Origin: Porphyra umbilicalis
Taxonomy: Eukaryota > Rhodophyta > Bangiophyceae > Bangiales > Bangiaceae
DNA: 64,000 nt
Direction: 5' to 3'
Assembly: GCA_002049455.2 (NCBI GenBank)
Contig: KV918939.1
Coordinates: 1 to 64,000, forward strand
In this document: piece by piece, positions 21,117 to 32,600 of the stretch
How positions within the stretch are numbered: position 1 is the first letter of the stretch
How the letters are laid out: every line of letters begins with the position of its first letter
Translations under genes and position numbers: made by a program
The notes under the pieces: model-generated
The model's input: the letters and a program-made list of their open reading frames with translations, nothing else
Databases searched by the model: none
What the model was told of the DNA's origin: nothing

Positions 21117-22475
21117 CGTCAACTTCTAGATCTTGATGCCGTCCATGCCGGCAGCACCACTGTCCAAGATGCCTGCATGTCGTAGCGCTCGACCTTGCCG
21201 AGTCTTGCGCCTTGACCGTCACGTCCTTGAACCTCCTTGTCCTTGTCTTGTCCACACTTGCCACGACCGCCGTGACACCGTGTAGCACACCCTACCCTTG
21301 ACTCAGCCCCGGCTCTGGGCCCATAACCTGTTAAAACGCACTGAGGATAGGCGATGGGGGACCACGGTGGAGTGGTTCAGTGGCTTGAGCCTTAGTGTCG
21401 TCGTGTGAACGTGCTTCTCTTGGTTGTCCGAAGGTTCGCCCACTTCTATCAACCGAGAAAACCTCTCAAATAGTCCCCACCGGGCCAAGTGCTCCCCCCT
21501 CTCGCGCCCACACCGACGCCCACGCCCTCGCACCCAATCGAATCACTCACCAATTCAAAAGCCACTAGAGCAATGCGAAAATCCATTCAAAAAATGACAA
21601 AAGGAACGCCCGAAGGTGACCCAACACGAAAGAGTGCAACTTGACCACGTCTTGAAAATGTTGCATCAGAGGTACCATAGGGGTCACCGACCAGTCTCCA
21701 TCCTGGAACCGTAAGTGGAATCGGCGACGAGCATCACAGCCTAACGCGATGGTCTCTTTCCCGGGAAAGTCCTCTGCAACTTCTACAACATGGCTCGCCT
21801 TCGTCTTGGCGAACTCGACTCTCCTTGTCTTGACGACCTTGCAGTCGTCGAAGATGACCTTGTACGCCTTGCTGCCGTCCGAATATCCTGACTAGACGCC
21901 CTTCCCCGCCTCGTCTCATAACGTGCCGTCGATTTGACTCCTGTGCTCCACCACCCAGCATGTCGACCCAAACACGTGGCCTATGTTGGGCTTGTTCCCG
22001 GTCCACAGCTCATATGGCGTCATTCCTGCGGAGAGCGCTGAGCTGGTCACGCGGTTCTTGATGTCGACCGCCTACTTGATGGCATCCGCCCAGATATCCC
22101 GTTCGCCTTCCGCATCATGGTGCGTGCCATGTCCACGAGAACTCGCTTGAGACTCTCAGCAATCCTGTTCTCCTGCGGCGTGTTGGGCGCCATTGTCTGC
22201 TGCGTCGTGCTGTTCTTATCGTGAGGTGCGATGAATGCGGGCGACATGTACCTGCTGCCATTCTCGGAGCACAGGACCTCGATCTCAGTTCTGGTGTGCC
22301 TTTGGGCCTTCGTCAGTCACTCCTAGTACTCCGCTAGAAGATCGCCCGTCTTCTGTAAGAAGACCACGTCCGTCCAGCGGCAGAAGTCGTTGGAGAAGGT
22401 GCCAAAGTAGAGTGCACCGACACTGAACAGCACTGATATTGACCTGACAAGGTCCCAGTGCACGACCTGCCCCGG
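21117..22475 (-). mobile_element. Rearranged copia remnant E (copia A/B family)
   Basis: On the minus strand the order is integrase fragment (22475-21746), LTR (about 21745-21329), primer site (21328-21315) and leader plus gag start (21314-21117). The integrase part matches copia A at about 47390-48110 but has stops and indels. The LTR retains the TGTTAAAACGCACTG end. Reverse transcriptase and RNase H are missing, and integrase touches the LTR directly. This indicates a deletion, or recombination between two copies. Confidence 0.85.
21315..21328 (-). other. Copia E primer-binding site
   Basis: The minus strand reads GGTTATGGGCCCAG directly after the LTR, the same 14 bases as in copia A, B and C. 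Confidence 0.85.
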
Positions 22476-22509
22476 TGAAGGCTGACGACGCAAGCATGAC
22501 AGGTCAGAA

Positions 22510-23860
22510 GAAACCATGCCGCTGCCGCCTGCTGTACACTTTTGACTTTAGCAGCTTTGTTATTAATCCTTTTTCTCTTGCGTGCAAAGCGCTGGGCAGC
22601 CTCCTCCCCTTGCGAGGCTGTGCGCTGGCGGGCGGCAGAATGCAGAGAGTACGGCGAGTGAAGAGCGGCCCGATTCACAAAGACCGTGCCGCAGTTGACC
22701 TCCGCACTGACATTCGTCGACCTCTACAGAACCGCGGCAATTCCCTCGGCGGTCATGACGCGCGCCTGGTCGCGCGCGGTCTGACCACCGGGCGCTACCC
22801 CCAGATTGCCGTGTGCCCGGGCGAGTATCGCAGGAATGCTGAACGGCCACAGCCCGGTCGTCTTTACCGCCTTGGTGACGACTAGGGGGATAGTAGTGCG
22901 TCTCTCGGAATGGTAGGCAGCCACTAGTGACGCGCCACGGGTGCTGTTTCCCGCCATGACGGCGTCGAAGATGTACGTCTCGTTTGCCCTGCGCGAAAAG
23001 GGATGAAGCGGCCCAAAGAGCCCGGCATTCTCCGGCTGCAGGAAGTAGGAGGCGTTGACTTCAAGGCGACAGAGGTACGCCTGCCGCTTCAGGGCTCGCT
23101 TCAGTGCGTCAGTGCTCATATGAGCCGAGAACTGGTCGCCAAACAGTGTCAGGGGAGGCCCGGGTATTGCGCACTTCCCACTTTTCAGCTACCAGGTCCA
23201 AGACGCGCCCAAACAGCTGGGCGTTCAAAAAACCGTTATCTGTCCAACACAAATAGCCCGGCCACGAGCGATGGGTGATCCTGGTAGCTGGCTTGACCAC
23301 GAAGTTGACGCATGACTGCCCGTACTCTTTAAACTTGGCTTTCAGCACGTAAACGCTGATGAGAATAGACCCACTGGCCACTGCAAATGTCAGAAGGGAG
23401 GCGACAGTGCTGCTGCATGTCAATGAAGCGTTGGCGGGCCCCTTCGAAGCGTGTATGACGCGCTGGGTGGTGAGGCTCTCACCCTTGACCACGATACTCG
23501 TCTCATCGAAGTTCATTTCTGACGCAGGCGTACAGTGGTGAGTGCTGAGAATCTCCGTCAGTTTTTTAAGGAAGCCCGTAACATTAATAATCATTTGCAC
23601 TCCCACTCGCTTGTCAGCAAGCGCTTTGTATAAGCGAGCGCGTAGGTGGCGATGGTCGCAGCAGAGGAATCGACGCAACCACTCCTCGAACACGTCCAGA
23701 ACCCAGCGGCGGCTGACTATATCTCGAATTTTCAGCTTAGACAGAGGTTGGTTAATTTAATAGAAGACTTGGACCACCCCACCACTACATCCTCTTGTTT
23801 AACTGTCAAACGGCGGTTGCCGTGGTCTGACGTAGGCCCCGTAGCTCGCCTGTGGCGGGT
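22510..23860 (-). pseudogene. Pogo/Tigger-like DDE transposase, frameshifted
   Basis: The minus frame 23693-23109 contains MNFDETSIVVKGE (first catalytic Asp, about 23515) and YLCWTDNGFLNAQLFGRVLDLV. After a frameshift near 23160-23180 the next frame (to 22724) gives LTLFGDQFSAHMS (second Asp, about 23127) and YFLQPENAGLFGPLHPF. The canonical PLD of the third catalytic Asp is PLH here (codon 23003-23005). A basic tail with RKRKRINNKAAK near 22560 follows in yet another frame. The order and motifs fit the Tc1/mariner-pogo superfamily (DDE_1). Upstream of 23693 the frame may extend to about 23860. No terminal repeats were found. Confidence 0.8.
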
Positions 23861-24142
23861 GGTCGTCAGGCCAGCAGGGACGTACCGATAGGGGGGGGTA
23901 GCTCGACGAACCTTGCACTCAGTCCGAGCAGACTCAGCAGGAGTGCGTTCACTTCGAAAACATAAGTCCGTTCAGGTCCCCGTGGGACGGGGGGGGTAAG
24001 AAGCGCAGGCTACATGGAGATATGGGTGGCGGAACCGCCACCCAAGATCGAACTTTTATGACCTGATTCGCAATTTTTAAACGTCGTCTCCCAGTGGGCC
24101 TTTAGGACGCCGCGGTGGTGGTGCCCTAGCTACTGCAGTAGA
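23861..24142. other. No gene seen
   Basis: Short spacer with G-runs near 23890 and 23985 and no recognisable features. Confidence 0.4.
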
Positions 24143-24898
24143 GTGACGGGACCACTGTGCCTGAAGTTCTCGGCACCCACGCTGAGCTGCCTGGGCTCTG
24201 CACTGGCCCAAGACGAGCTGGCAGTCGCCATGGGGACGGGCATTGCTGAAGTTGCCGGCGAGATGCCGGCGCTGCGCACGCACGTACCTTCTCTGGAGCA
24301 GCACGTAGCGGGCCTAACACCTGGAGCGGATCGGAGCGTCTTTGGATACAAGTTTTTCGAGACTATCTTCCTCGTTGTCACCATCCCCGTTGCCTTCTTC
24401 ACGCTGGTTGATTTATCTGACGTACAAAATTCATCGGACGCGGTTGAGATGTGGATGTCCGTCCACTGGGTGATGCGCGTAGGCGTCAACATCTCCTGGG
24501 CAGATTTTACGCTCGTCACTTGTGCTCTTTAATGGAAGGCGGCGGGGCGCGGGAAAGACATCAGTTGGCTACTCGCTGCAATGATGGCCCCATGGGTGAC
24601 CGTGCTTGACAAGGTCATTTACACGAAGGGGTTGACAGGGCCGGTCATGTCATATCTCGTCATCCGTGGTACATCCTTGTTTGCAGGTGGTCAACTCTGG
24701 CCTCTGCGCGTCCGTAACGCGAGCAGTACTCGTGGATTATCTAGGCGCGGTCGCATGTGCTATGTCTTGGACGACGTTCGGGTGGTCTTGGCTTCGGCAA
24801 CCACTGATGAGCGGGTGGTAGAGGTACCTCAGGCCACAGCAGTAGCTGCTCTTTCGTCAGCCATCGCCACGCCGGCCATTGCTAACGCAGATGTGTAG
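24143..24898 (+). pseudogene. Unrecognised frame with one in-frame stop
   Basis: Two plus-strand frames in the same phase (24143-24532 and 24581-24898) are separated only by a TAA at 24530-24532. The first has a hydrophobic stretch, FFETIFLVVTIPVAFFTLVDL (split: FFETIFLVVT then IPVAFFTLVDL), that could span a membrane. Composition is more protein-like than in the neighbouring frames, but no family is recognised. It may be a decayed host or transposon gene or may be random. Confidence 0.25.
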
Positions 24899-25700
24899 CG
24901 GTTCTAAGCACCACCACGTTGGTTCGTCGTCTGGCCGAAGTGACCTCTTGATCAGCTCGATCCGTCGAAGGAACTGCCCCGGAAATCGACCCACAGCCCA
25001 GCCTCCCCCCAACGGGAGGAGAGGATCACGGCAAAGACCAGGGGGGAATCGTAGTCCAAAGCACAGTTGGTTTTATAAAACGGCGACGGGGAAGGCGTCC
25101 CCACTCTCAATAAACCCCTCTCAAACCCGAACGCCGGTGGTCAAAGTAGCCACCCCAAATGCGCCAAACCGATAAATCCCTTCAAAGCGAAAAGGTCAAA
25201 CAAGCAGTAGGGGGGCTGGGAAAACCACTGGGGAAAAGCCCCGCCCGCGACCGAATCCAATCTCCCCGAGATCTGGACAGGTCATTCCCTTGCTGGCCCG
25301 GATCGGGATATTTTGGGACGGCCCCCGGGGGTGTGCTGTACACAGCTGAGGGGCCACGCCCCTTCCAACTGGGGACCCCCGACCGCCGCAAGATGGGTTG
25401 TGGCCTGTACATCATGGCAGAAATATGGCTGCCATCGACGTCAGCGCTGCACCTCTATTCGCGCCGATACCTCTTCATCTTCCCGTCCCCCCGTGGCGTC
25501 ATTACGGGCCTCTTATGTTCTTACGCCGTCACGCATGCGCGCTAGAGCGCAGGCATTGCTGACAAAGCTCATTGCAAGGGACAGTGGGGAGGCATTGGCA
25601 TTGGCTGCCGCACAACCTATGGCACCCAGCCCGGAATAGGCAGCCAGCGTCACGAATACCTCAGCCGTCGGGAGCTCTACATGCAGCACAGCGCTTGAAA
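24899..25700. other. No gene recognised
   Basis: Moderately GC-rich sequence with overlapping short frames (25159-25545 plus, 25182-25415 minus) and no domain. Confidence 0.4.
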
Positions 25701-25876
25701 ATGAAAACGACCTCGTCTGTCATGCCAAGTGGCCCACCTCCGTTGATGCCAGAGACGCTGTATATGTACGACAACGAGGAGGTGCCGGAGAGTTTTGCAA
25801 CGGCACGTGTTCCGCTCGGCCCTGATACGAAAGCCAGCATCGTCAACACGTCAGCCGTCGACAGCAGCTTATATAG
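25701..25876 (+). CDS. Possible truncated gene start, cut by an LTR
   Basis: A frame from ATG 25701 (MKTTSSVMPSGPPP, later MYDNEEVPESFATARV) is open for 59 codons and then runs into the gypsy LTR at 25877. Its composition differs from the GC-driven frames nearby, so it may be the beginning of a disrupted gene. No homolog is recognised. Confidence 0.2.
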
Positions 25877-26504
25877 TGTAGTACTACGGGGCCCCGTGCG
25901 GACGAGGACCACCGCGGGTGCGCCGGAGGCGCAGGGGGACGAGGCGACCGGTGGGGGGCGACGCCACCGGCGGCGGTGGTTGTGAGCGGGACGGCGACGC
26001 GGGAGCGGGGACGAAGGGCCCGCCCCACTGCTCGGCCCGAGCCACCGGGGGAGCGTACCGGACCCGCCGCACCGCGACCCGCGGGCCCCATGGGGGGCCG
26101 GGTTTGCGCGCCCGAGAGGGCGCACCAGGCGACGGCTGACCGGGCGCCACGCGGCGCGTGCAGCGCGTTGCGCGTGGGATTGTTACTCCCTCTCGTCTGT
26201 AATGATCGCTTCGGGGGACTTGACATGCATGGAGAGAATTATCTGCACTGGTTGGTGACGGCCCGGGTCAATTCGCCATTTGGAGAAATTGGACCCGGGC
26301 GACGGTTGCCGCCCTTTTTAGGACGATGAGCGACGATGGTGGGAGGCACCGTCGTCGCCGGCAAGTAAACCGTGTCTCGATGTCTTGGCGTTTCGATCGG
26401 CCCGACTTCTCGGACCTCGAGTCCCATAGCGGGTGTCGCGCGAGCGGCTAAGACGGCCGTTACTTCCCTCCTTCTGAGGTAACCCCCTAGATTGTGGTAC
26501 TACA
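25877..26504 (+). repeat. 5' LTR of chromovirus copy 2 (628 bp)
   Basis: Begins TGTAGTACTACGGGGCCCC and ends GATTGTGGTACTACA. It matches, in inverse orientation, the LTR at 43424-44073 and shares its second half with the 473-bp LTRs at 13376 and 18529. Confidence 0.9.
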
Positions 26505-26506
26505 TT

Positions 26507-26524
26507 TGCCGCTCCGGGTGAGAC
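26507..26524 (+). other. Primer-binding site of copy 2
   Basis: TGCCGCTCCGGGTGAGAC follows the LTR. It differs from the site at 13851 by two bases (TGCC for TGGC), which would weaken pairing to a CCA end. Confidence 0.6.
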
Positions 26525-26652
26525 CCGCTGTACGCACGCCGTGCGTGTCGCGGATCGACACCTCTTTCGGTACCAAGAGTCTGAGGACCCTCATTTGTTG
26601 TGTTTCGACGCGGTGACGGAGGATCTCCGATCGATACGCGGGCCACGCTTCC

Positions 26653-28652
26653 ATGGCTCGCGGATCTTCCTCATCTTCCCCGCTTGACGGGGGCGCTCCT
26701 TCGTTTGAGATGCCCGGCACAAGCCGGGTGACGGACGCGCCACCAGCGGGAGACCCCGGGGCAACACCGGCCTTGGGCGCCGTGGCCCCCGTTGGGGGTG
26801 GAAGGGCGGTCCCGGTTGGCGGCTGCGGTACGGTGGCGGGTGAGTCGAACTCCCCACCCGAGGACCCCGGCCGCACGCCGACGACCGGGGCTCGTCCTCC
26901 TCCCGGCGCGGGACGGACGTCCACGCTGATGGAGCCCCAGGCAGGGGGCGCGGGGGTTCACCCTTCTCCCCTGGACGAGCAGCGCCTGGAAGGGGCGCCG
27001 CCCTTTGGCCCCCCCCGTGTGGACGCGGTGGGCAGTTCATCGGGAACCTTAGTTGGCGGGACCCCCGCGGGCCGGGGGCCGCGTCGACCAATGGACGCGC
27101 TGTCGCCGGAGGAGGATGAGCGGCAGCTCCGGGAATCACAGCGAGCGTTCGGGGTCACCCCGGAAGAGGTGGCCCGGGCCCGGTGGCAGAGGACCACCCG
27201 CGACCACTGGCCACTTGACGCGCCGTCCGGAACGGGCGGGTCGGGGCCGAGCTTGCAGGGGGTCGGCGGAGCCGCGGCTCCAGGACTACCTCGGGCGGCG
27301 GCCGACCCCGGGCACCTGCGCCACTTGGCTCAGGTGTTCCGTGACGCCGCGGAGGAGGCGTCGACCGCGGCATCGGATGAGACCCCGGTCCCGGGGCGCG
27401 GCGCAGCCGTTGCCCTGGCCCTCGCGGCGGCCCAGGGACCTTCCCCTGGGACCGCGAGCGCGGGCGGACCGGCACCCCCGGAACCCGGGTCGGGCACGTC
27501 CGCGGAGCGCCCCCGGACGGGGGGCGCTACCCGGACGGGGTCCGCCTTGACGGTGACTGCCTCGCCGGCCGCGCGTCCTGCGCGGCCGCGGTCCCGGAGG
27601 GGCGCCGAGCGTCGACACCCGAAGGCAGGTCCCTCTAAGGGCCACCGACGGCGTCGGCACGCGCGACGGGCCCAGTCACCCCCATCTTCGGGGCCCCCCT
27701 CGTCGACCGAGAGTGACGAGAGTCCATCGAGCTCGTCGTCCGCCCCCAGTGGGGCGGAGTCGACGGACAGCAGCGACGGCTCGACCTCCTCCTCCGCCAC
27801 CGGCAGTGACCCCCGGGCAACACGCCGCCGACGGCGGGCACGGGCGGCCGACAAGCGGCCACAACGGGCCCTGGCACAAGAGGCGCTGCGAACCTTCCGA
27901 CGGGAGCAGCGGGAGGACACAGTGGTCGGCCCCCGCTTCAAGAGGCTCCTGTCGCCGGAACGGTACCGGCTCGCACAACAAGGCGGTCGCCTACACCTCC
28001 CGCGAGGCAACTCCATCTGCGGCATCCGCGCGGACGTCAAGGCCATGATGCACACCTCGCGGCAGTTTGCGGGCGACATCCCGTTGGGGTTGATGGCGTT
28101 ACTTGGGAACTTCCAAACGGCATGCGACGGCAGCGGGCTGAACTAGGGTACGGCAGTCACACTGCTGCAGTACTTCGTGACGAGCGAGGTGCTCGGGGTG
28201 CTCCAGCGCGCCAAGGACACCCACGCCTCGCGGCAGCTCACGTACAAGCACGCGGTCCATGCCCTGCTCAACAAGTACCTCGACGGGGACGAACTGGTGG
28301 ACCACCTCCAGTCCCTCATGCAAGCATCCTAAGAGAAGTGGGAAGACGAGCACGAGTTTTCGAACCGCATCCTCGATGCTCACCGTGCCCTGGGCTCGGT
28401 CCTACAAGAGGCCGAGCTAAAAAGTATCCTACTCAAGGGCGTCGGACGGGAAGTCCGGGCCCTGGGGCGCAACTTCAACACCCAGGGCCGGACCTTCTCC
28501 AAGCTGCGCAAGTTCCTTGCCAAGACGGGAGTAGCCACCCGCGGGGCCCGGGGGGTCAAGCTCCAGGCCAAGACCAAAGCGAGCACCTCCCGGTCGGTCG
28601 GCGGCGAAGAACGGGAGCCCCGTCGGTCCCGGCCGGTGGCGTCCGTCGCCCT
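26653..28652 (+). pseudogene. Chromovirus gag, two nonsense codons
   Basis: The frame begins MARGSSSSSPLDGG and is open for 497 codons. A Pro/Ala/Gly-rich N-terminal half is followed by a Ser-rich stretch with basic runs (about residues 310-420) and then the capsid-like part. In the same phase it continues past TAG 28144-28146 (where the 62-kb copy has Glu) and TAA 28330-28332 (where that copy has Gln), matching the other gag through VGREVRALGRNFNTQ. It is lost at 28652, before the zinc knuckle. This copy supplies the gag N-terminus missing from the larger element because copia C interrupts it there. Confidence 0.88.
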
Positions 28653-29054
28653 CTGTGAAGTGAGCGGTAGCTGGGTGGATGCGTTTCTTCACTCGAGAGC
28701 GGTCTGAGGAGCGAGGCCAGCAGGCTCTTAAACCCTCCGTTGTGCCTCTCTTGCCACGTTCTGCCGGAGCGCCCCCCCGCCAGCGCAGTGCTCCCTCACT
28801 TGGAGGGTACATGCTCTCACCACCCCACTAATCGCGACGCCCATCGATGACCCCACGAGAATCTCCCCGAGCTCAGCTCCAAAAGGAGCTGCCCACAATA
28901 ATACAAGTACAAGTAATTACATCACACACATACAGCACTGCATGACAATGGCACAGCCAAACAAGCCGATGCCCCCACAAGTACTCCCAGAATGAGCCAG
29001 GGAGTCCGCGGTAACTCCGACTTACCTGCGTGGGCTTGGGGGGCTGCCTCAACA
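28653..29054 (-). repeat. Copia D 3' LTR
   Basis: Read on the minus strand it starts TGTTGAGGCAGCC and ends CCGCTCACTTCACA. The ends match those of the copia C LTR (TGTTGAGC...ACTTCACA), while the interior is largely different. Confidence 0.75.
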
Positions 29055-29165
29055 CTCCCCCAGCGCCCCACAGTCCGCGCCATGGACGCTCTGTCACGGC
29101 CACAGTGCGAGATCTTTCGCCAACATCCGCGATCGAGAAAACGGCCAAGTCGATCTCATCAACTA

Positions 29166-29235
29166 GGCCGAAATCGGCTCGACTCGCTGGGAGCAGTAGG
29201 CCTGTAGCTCCCAGCGAGTCGAGCCGATTTCGGCC
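29166..29235. repeat. Perfect 29-bp hairpin, 12-nt loop
   Basis: The arm 29166-29194 (GGCCGAAATCGGCTCGACTC and on) is the exact inverse complement of 29207-29235, with loop AGTAGGCCTGTA. The arm ends in GGGAGC, a motif repeated at 29373 and 29473. Confidence 0.95.
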
Positions 29236-29372
29236 ACGTAAAATCGACCTCCGACAAAATCGCCAAAAAATTACCGTCGACGTGAAGCAGACGTCGAGGT
29301 GAGTACAGCGCACCCGGGTGCGTCTCGAACGAAGACGATCCGGCGCATCGGCGGCCCGTCAAAGTCTGCTCG

Positions 29373-29400
29373 CTGGGAGCAGTAGGCCTACTGCTCCCAG
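29373..29400. repeat. Perfect 28-bp palindrome
   Basis: CTGGGAGCAGTAGG is followed at once by its inverse complement. A third, decayed version lies at about 29472-29492. With the hairpin at 29166 these form a cluster in the copia D 3' untranslated region. Confidence 0.95.
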
Positions 29401-29776
29401 CCAAAATCGGGGCCCACCACTTCCGGCTAAAATCGACCAAATTCGACTTGCATCAAAATCGATTCGGGCCCGTTGGGAGCAGTAGGCCTACTACTTTCGG
29501 CCAAAACCGCCCAAAATCCTCTGAGGCCTAATCAAGTCGGGCGATCGCCGCGAACCCGCGGCTGCGCCACTGAATGCCCCCAGTGGCGCCACAGCGCCCC
29601 AGGACAGTCCCAACCGGCCGTCCCCCCAAGGCAATAGCGCCCCATTGCCGGCCCCAAACAAGTGGATGGTAGGTCAACCGTCCACGACTGGCACCGGCCC
29701 GCGGCAAGGTCGACGCAGGTCGCTGATGCGAATCCGGGGCCGCGCCACTGGACGCCTCCAGTGGCGCCATGGCGCC

Positions 29777-30655
29777 TCAGCACTCCCCCAACAGGGGGTC
29801 GCCAGGCCCGGCGCCCCGCTCAGCCGCGCGCAGGTCTTTGCCAACCCCGACGGCAGCCCGGAAAGCCGTGAACGCTGGCGACGGCAGCGGCTTGGTGAGC
29901 CCATCCGCCGGCACGTCGGCGCTCGGGGGGAGTAGAAGGCCACATCCCCGCGCGCCTAGTAGTCGCGAACCATGTGGTAGGCGACGTTGGCATGCTTGGT
30001 CCGCCCCGTCGCCTCGGGGTTGTCGACCAGCGCCAGGCAGGACTGGTTGTCCTCTCCCATCGCGACGGCTCCACCGTTGACGCCCAGTGCCGCCAGCAGC
30101 TTGCGTAGCCACAGCGCCTCCTTGGTCGCCATGGCGGCGGCCACGCTCTCGGCCTCGGCCGTCGAGATGGCCACGGTTGACTGGCGCTTACTTGGCGACG
30201 CAATCGCGCCGCCATTGCATGTGAAGAAGAAACCGGTTGTCGACCGACGACCGTCGATGTCGCCGGCCCAGTCGGCGTCGACACGCCCTTGCAGCGGCTC
30301 GCTGCCGCTGTAGACCACACCCAGGCGAGTCGTTCCGCGCAGGTAGCTCAGAACCCCTTTGGCCGCGCGCATGTGGTCCTGCTCAGGGCAGGACATGAAG
30401 CGCGACAGCACCCCCACGGCAAAGGCGATGTCTGGCCTCGTCGTGGTAGACAGGTAGAGGAGGGAGCCGACCAACTCGGCGTCACGGCTTCCCTCTGGCA
30501 GCAGGCCCTTTCCTGTCTTGGTCAGCTTGACCCCCGACGCCATTGGCGTCTTGTTTGGCGTCGCCTTGTCCATCCCGAACGCCTCCAGCAGCGTCGCGGT
30601 GTGCCCCGGGTTGCTCAACGTCAGAGTCTTGGCCGTCCGAGTGCGCATACGTATG
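29777..30655 (-). pseudogene. Copia D RNase H, frameshifted
   Basis: The minus frame reads TLTLSNPGHTATLLEAFGM, then DIAFAVGVLSRFMSCP, VDADWAGDIDGRRSTTGFFF, AISTAEAESVAAAMATKEALWL and RTKHANVAYHMVRDY. This is the usual order of a Ty1/copia RT end and RNase H. A TAG at 29956-29958 ends this frame. The C-terminus (PSADVPADGLTKPLPSP) continues in another phase to about 29777, so there is a frameshift. It is distinct from copia A/B. Confidence 0.88.
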
Positions 30656-31375
30656 GGCGCGAACCACCACGGCTGACAACGTGTGGGCCTTTGTCGTTTG
30701 GCTCGTCCCAGCACGACATTCGTGCTTCAGAGCATTCCCACCAATGTCGGGCCAACGCCATATTGGGCACACGCAGCAGCAGCGTGTCTCGAATCGCAGT
30801 TAGCCAGTTCTCGGCGAGGGTAACAATGTCGAACGTACACGCGGCGTTGCTAACGGAGTTCAAGCGAGTTCAAACGCGAATGCACTTGCGTCGGATTCGG
30901 GGTCGGAGCTGCTGGCCCCGGGGCCAACGAGTTGCCAACGGAGCCTCCGTTGGCAACTCGTTTGCCCTGAGGCCAGCGGGTTCTGTGCTCTGATTGGTCC
31001 ATCGCGGATTCACGGATTAAATGAGTGACATGTGGCAGTTCATATTGTCCTCAGATTACCCAATTTATCATATGTTTGTTTCGACAGCCACCCATGGATG
31101 GAAATGGTACCTCTCTGAACTGGACGGCCGCGTGCCATCTCGGCCCCAGAGCCCCGATCGTTGAAGTGTGGCACGTATCTCTCGTGCGGTGGCGTGTGGC
31201 CGGGCGCGCTTGCGGGCCTGTCGGCCACGCGGCGCGATCGCACCGACACTGATAAAACAACTGGATCGGAGCGCTCGTGCGGGCACACGAAGCGGTGCCG
31301 GGCCACGGCTCGGCCCCCTGTCGCCAAAATGCCGCACCTGCGGTCACATATTGAACTGAGCAGAACCCCTTATTT
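30656..31375. other. No gene recognised; contains inverted-repeat motifs
   Basis: Holds the 37-bp motif at 30721-30757 that recurs in inverse at 42098-42133, and a hairpin at 30926-30962. Short frames have no domain. An AT-richer patch lies near 31000-31080. Confidence 0.5.
30926..30962. repeat. Perfect 17-bp hairpin, 3-nt loop
   Basis: AACGAGTTGCCAACGGA, loop GCC, then the exact inverse complement. One arm recurs near 42018. Confidence 0.9.
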
Positions 31376-32600
31376 GTGAAACCACCCCAGGGCACCCCTG
31401 AAAACTGCAACGCCCCCACGGGCACCCTTAGCCCACACAGCACAGACGCCTGGGCGGCCACCAGTAACTCCATCTCGACGACCCACCGCCGCGTTCCACA
31501 CGCGCGCGTTCTGCCCCCTCCGCACTCCACCCGCGAACACCGCCACTCCCACGTCGCCGCCGCCTCCACCAACAGTTGCCGCCACCAGCGCCCCCGTCCC
31601 CGTCGTGGCCGACCGCCCCCCCCGCCCCCGCCGACCGCCGCCGCCACCGGCACCGGCCACCCTCGCCGCCGCCCCCGCCGACCGTTGGCGCCATCCGCGC
31701 CCCTGTCCCTGTCGTCGCCGACCGACCCTCCCGCCGCCACCGATTGCTGCCGCAACCCGCGCCCCTGCTTCCATCGTCGCCGTCCCACCTCCCCGCCGCC
31801 GCCGATCGCCGCCGCCGTTCGCACCGGCCGCTTTCGCCACTACCCCCACTGATCGTTGCCGCCCCCCGCGGTCCCGTCCCCGTCATCTCAGACCTTCGCT
31901 CTCTCCGCCACCGACCGCCGTCGCCACCCGTGCCCCTGTCCACCCCCTCAGCGGCCCGCTCGCACCGCATCCCCCGCCGTCGCCACCTTCTCCTCCGCCG
32001 CCACTCGCAGCCGCCAACCCCGCCGCCCTCACTGCCACCACCGCCTGCCACCATCCGCGCCTTCACCGCCGCCCCTGCCCCTGTCGGCCGCAACCACAGG
32101 TGTCCGCGGCCGCTGGCCCAGCTGAATGCTTCGCCGTTGCCGTCATCGGCCGCCCCCGCTTTTCCTGACCCTACCGCTTGCTGCCGTACCCGCTCCCGCC
32201 TTTGTCGTCCCTGCCCCCGCCGCTTTTTACCGTCGGCGCCGTCGCGATCAGCGCCGGCATACTACGCTGTCCCCCTCGCGTCGCCGTAACAGACGCCTCC
32301 CCCTCGGCTACCTTCTCTGCCGCCGCCGACCGTCGCCGCCGCTGTCCCCGCCGATCGCCGTTTTGGTCGACATCCGTCCGCGCCACTGTCCCACTTCACG
32401 TCGTTGGTGCCGGCCTCCACCGCCGCTGCCGCGCCCGCCCCCGCCCCCGAGGCCGCCAAAATCCGACGCCACCGGCCCAATCGTAGCGGCTCGCGTCCCC
32501 CGCCGCTGCCTCCGACCGGCGCCACTGCTGTCGCCTACCCCCCCCCGCCACCGCTGTCTGCCGCCGCTATGACCTCCGCCGACCGCCGACCTCTTCTCAC
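31376..32600. repeat. C-rich degenerate minisatellite
   Basis: The plus strand is strongly pyrimidine- and C-rich, built from imperfect recurring strings such as GCGCCCCTGTCCCTGTCGTC and CGCCGCCGCCGATCG. All three plus frames and some minus frames stay open for 150-240 codons and spell Pro/Arg/Ala or Gly/Arg/Trp runs. They are the result of composition, not genes. Confidence 0.75.

Larger units (their letters stand above)
25877..28652 (+). mobile_element. Chromovirus copy 2: 5' LTR and gag, 3' truncated
   Basis: An LTR, a primer-binding site and a gag frame with two stops are followed by an abrupt break at 28652, where a minus-strand copia LTR begins. The gag matches that of the element at 43424-62505 in 28080-28650. 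Pol, the antisense frame and the 3' LTR are absent. Confidence 0.88.
28653..30655 (-). mobile_element. Copia D remnant: pol 3' end, 3' UTR and 3' LTR
   Basis: On the minus strand, a copia RNase H frame (30655-29777) is followed by about 720 bp of untranslated sequence with strong palindromes. A purine tract (29062-29055, GGGGGAG) and an LTR (29054-28653) come next. The LTR end sits inside the gag of chromovirus copy 2. The 5' part of the element is missing beyond about 30655. Confidence 0.8.

Noticed and set aside
31376-32600. Proline-rich or glycine/arginine-rich proteins encoded by the C-rich block
   Set aside because: All phases give similar low-complexity peptides, which is expected from the base composition.
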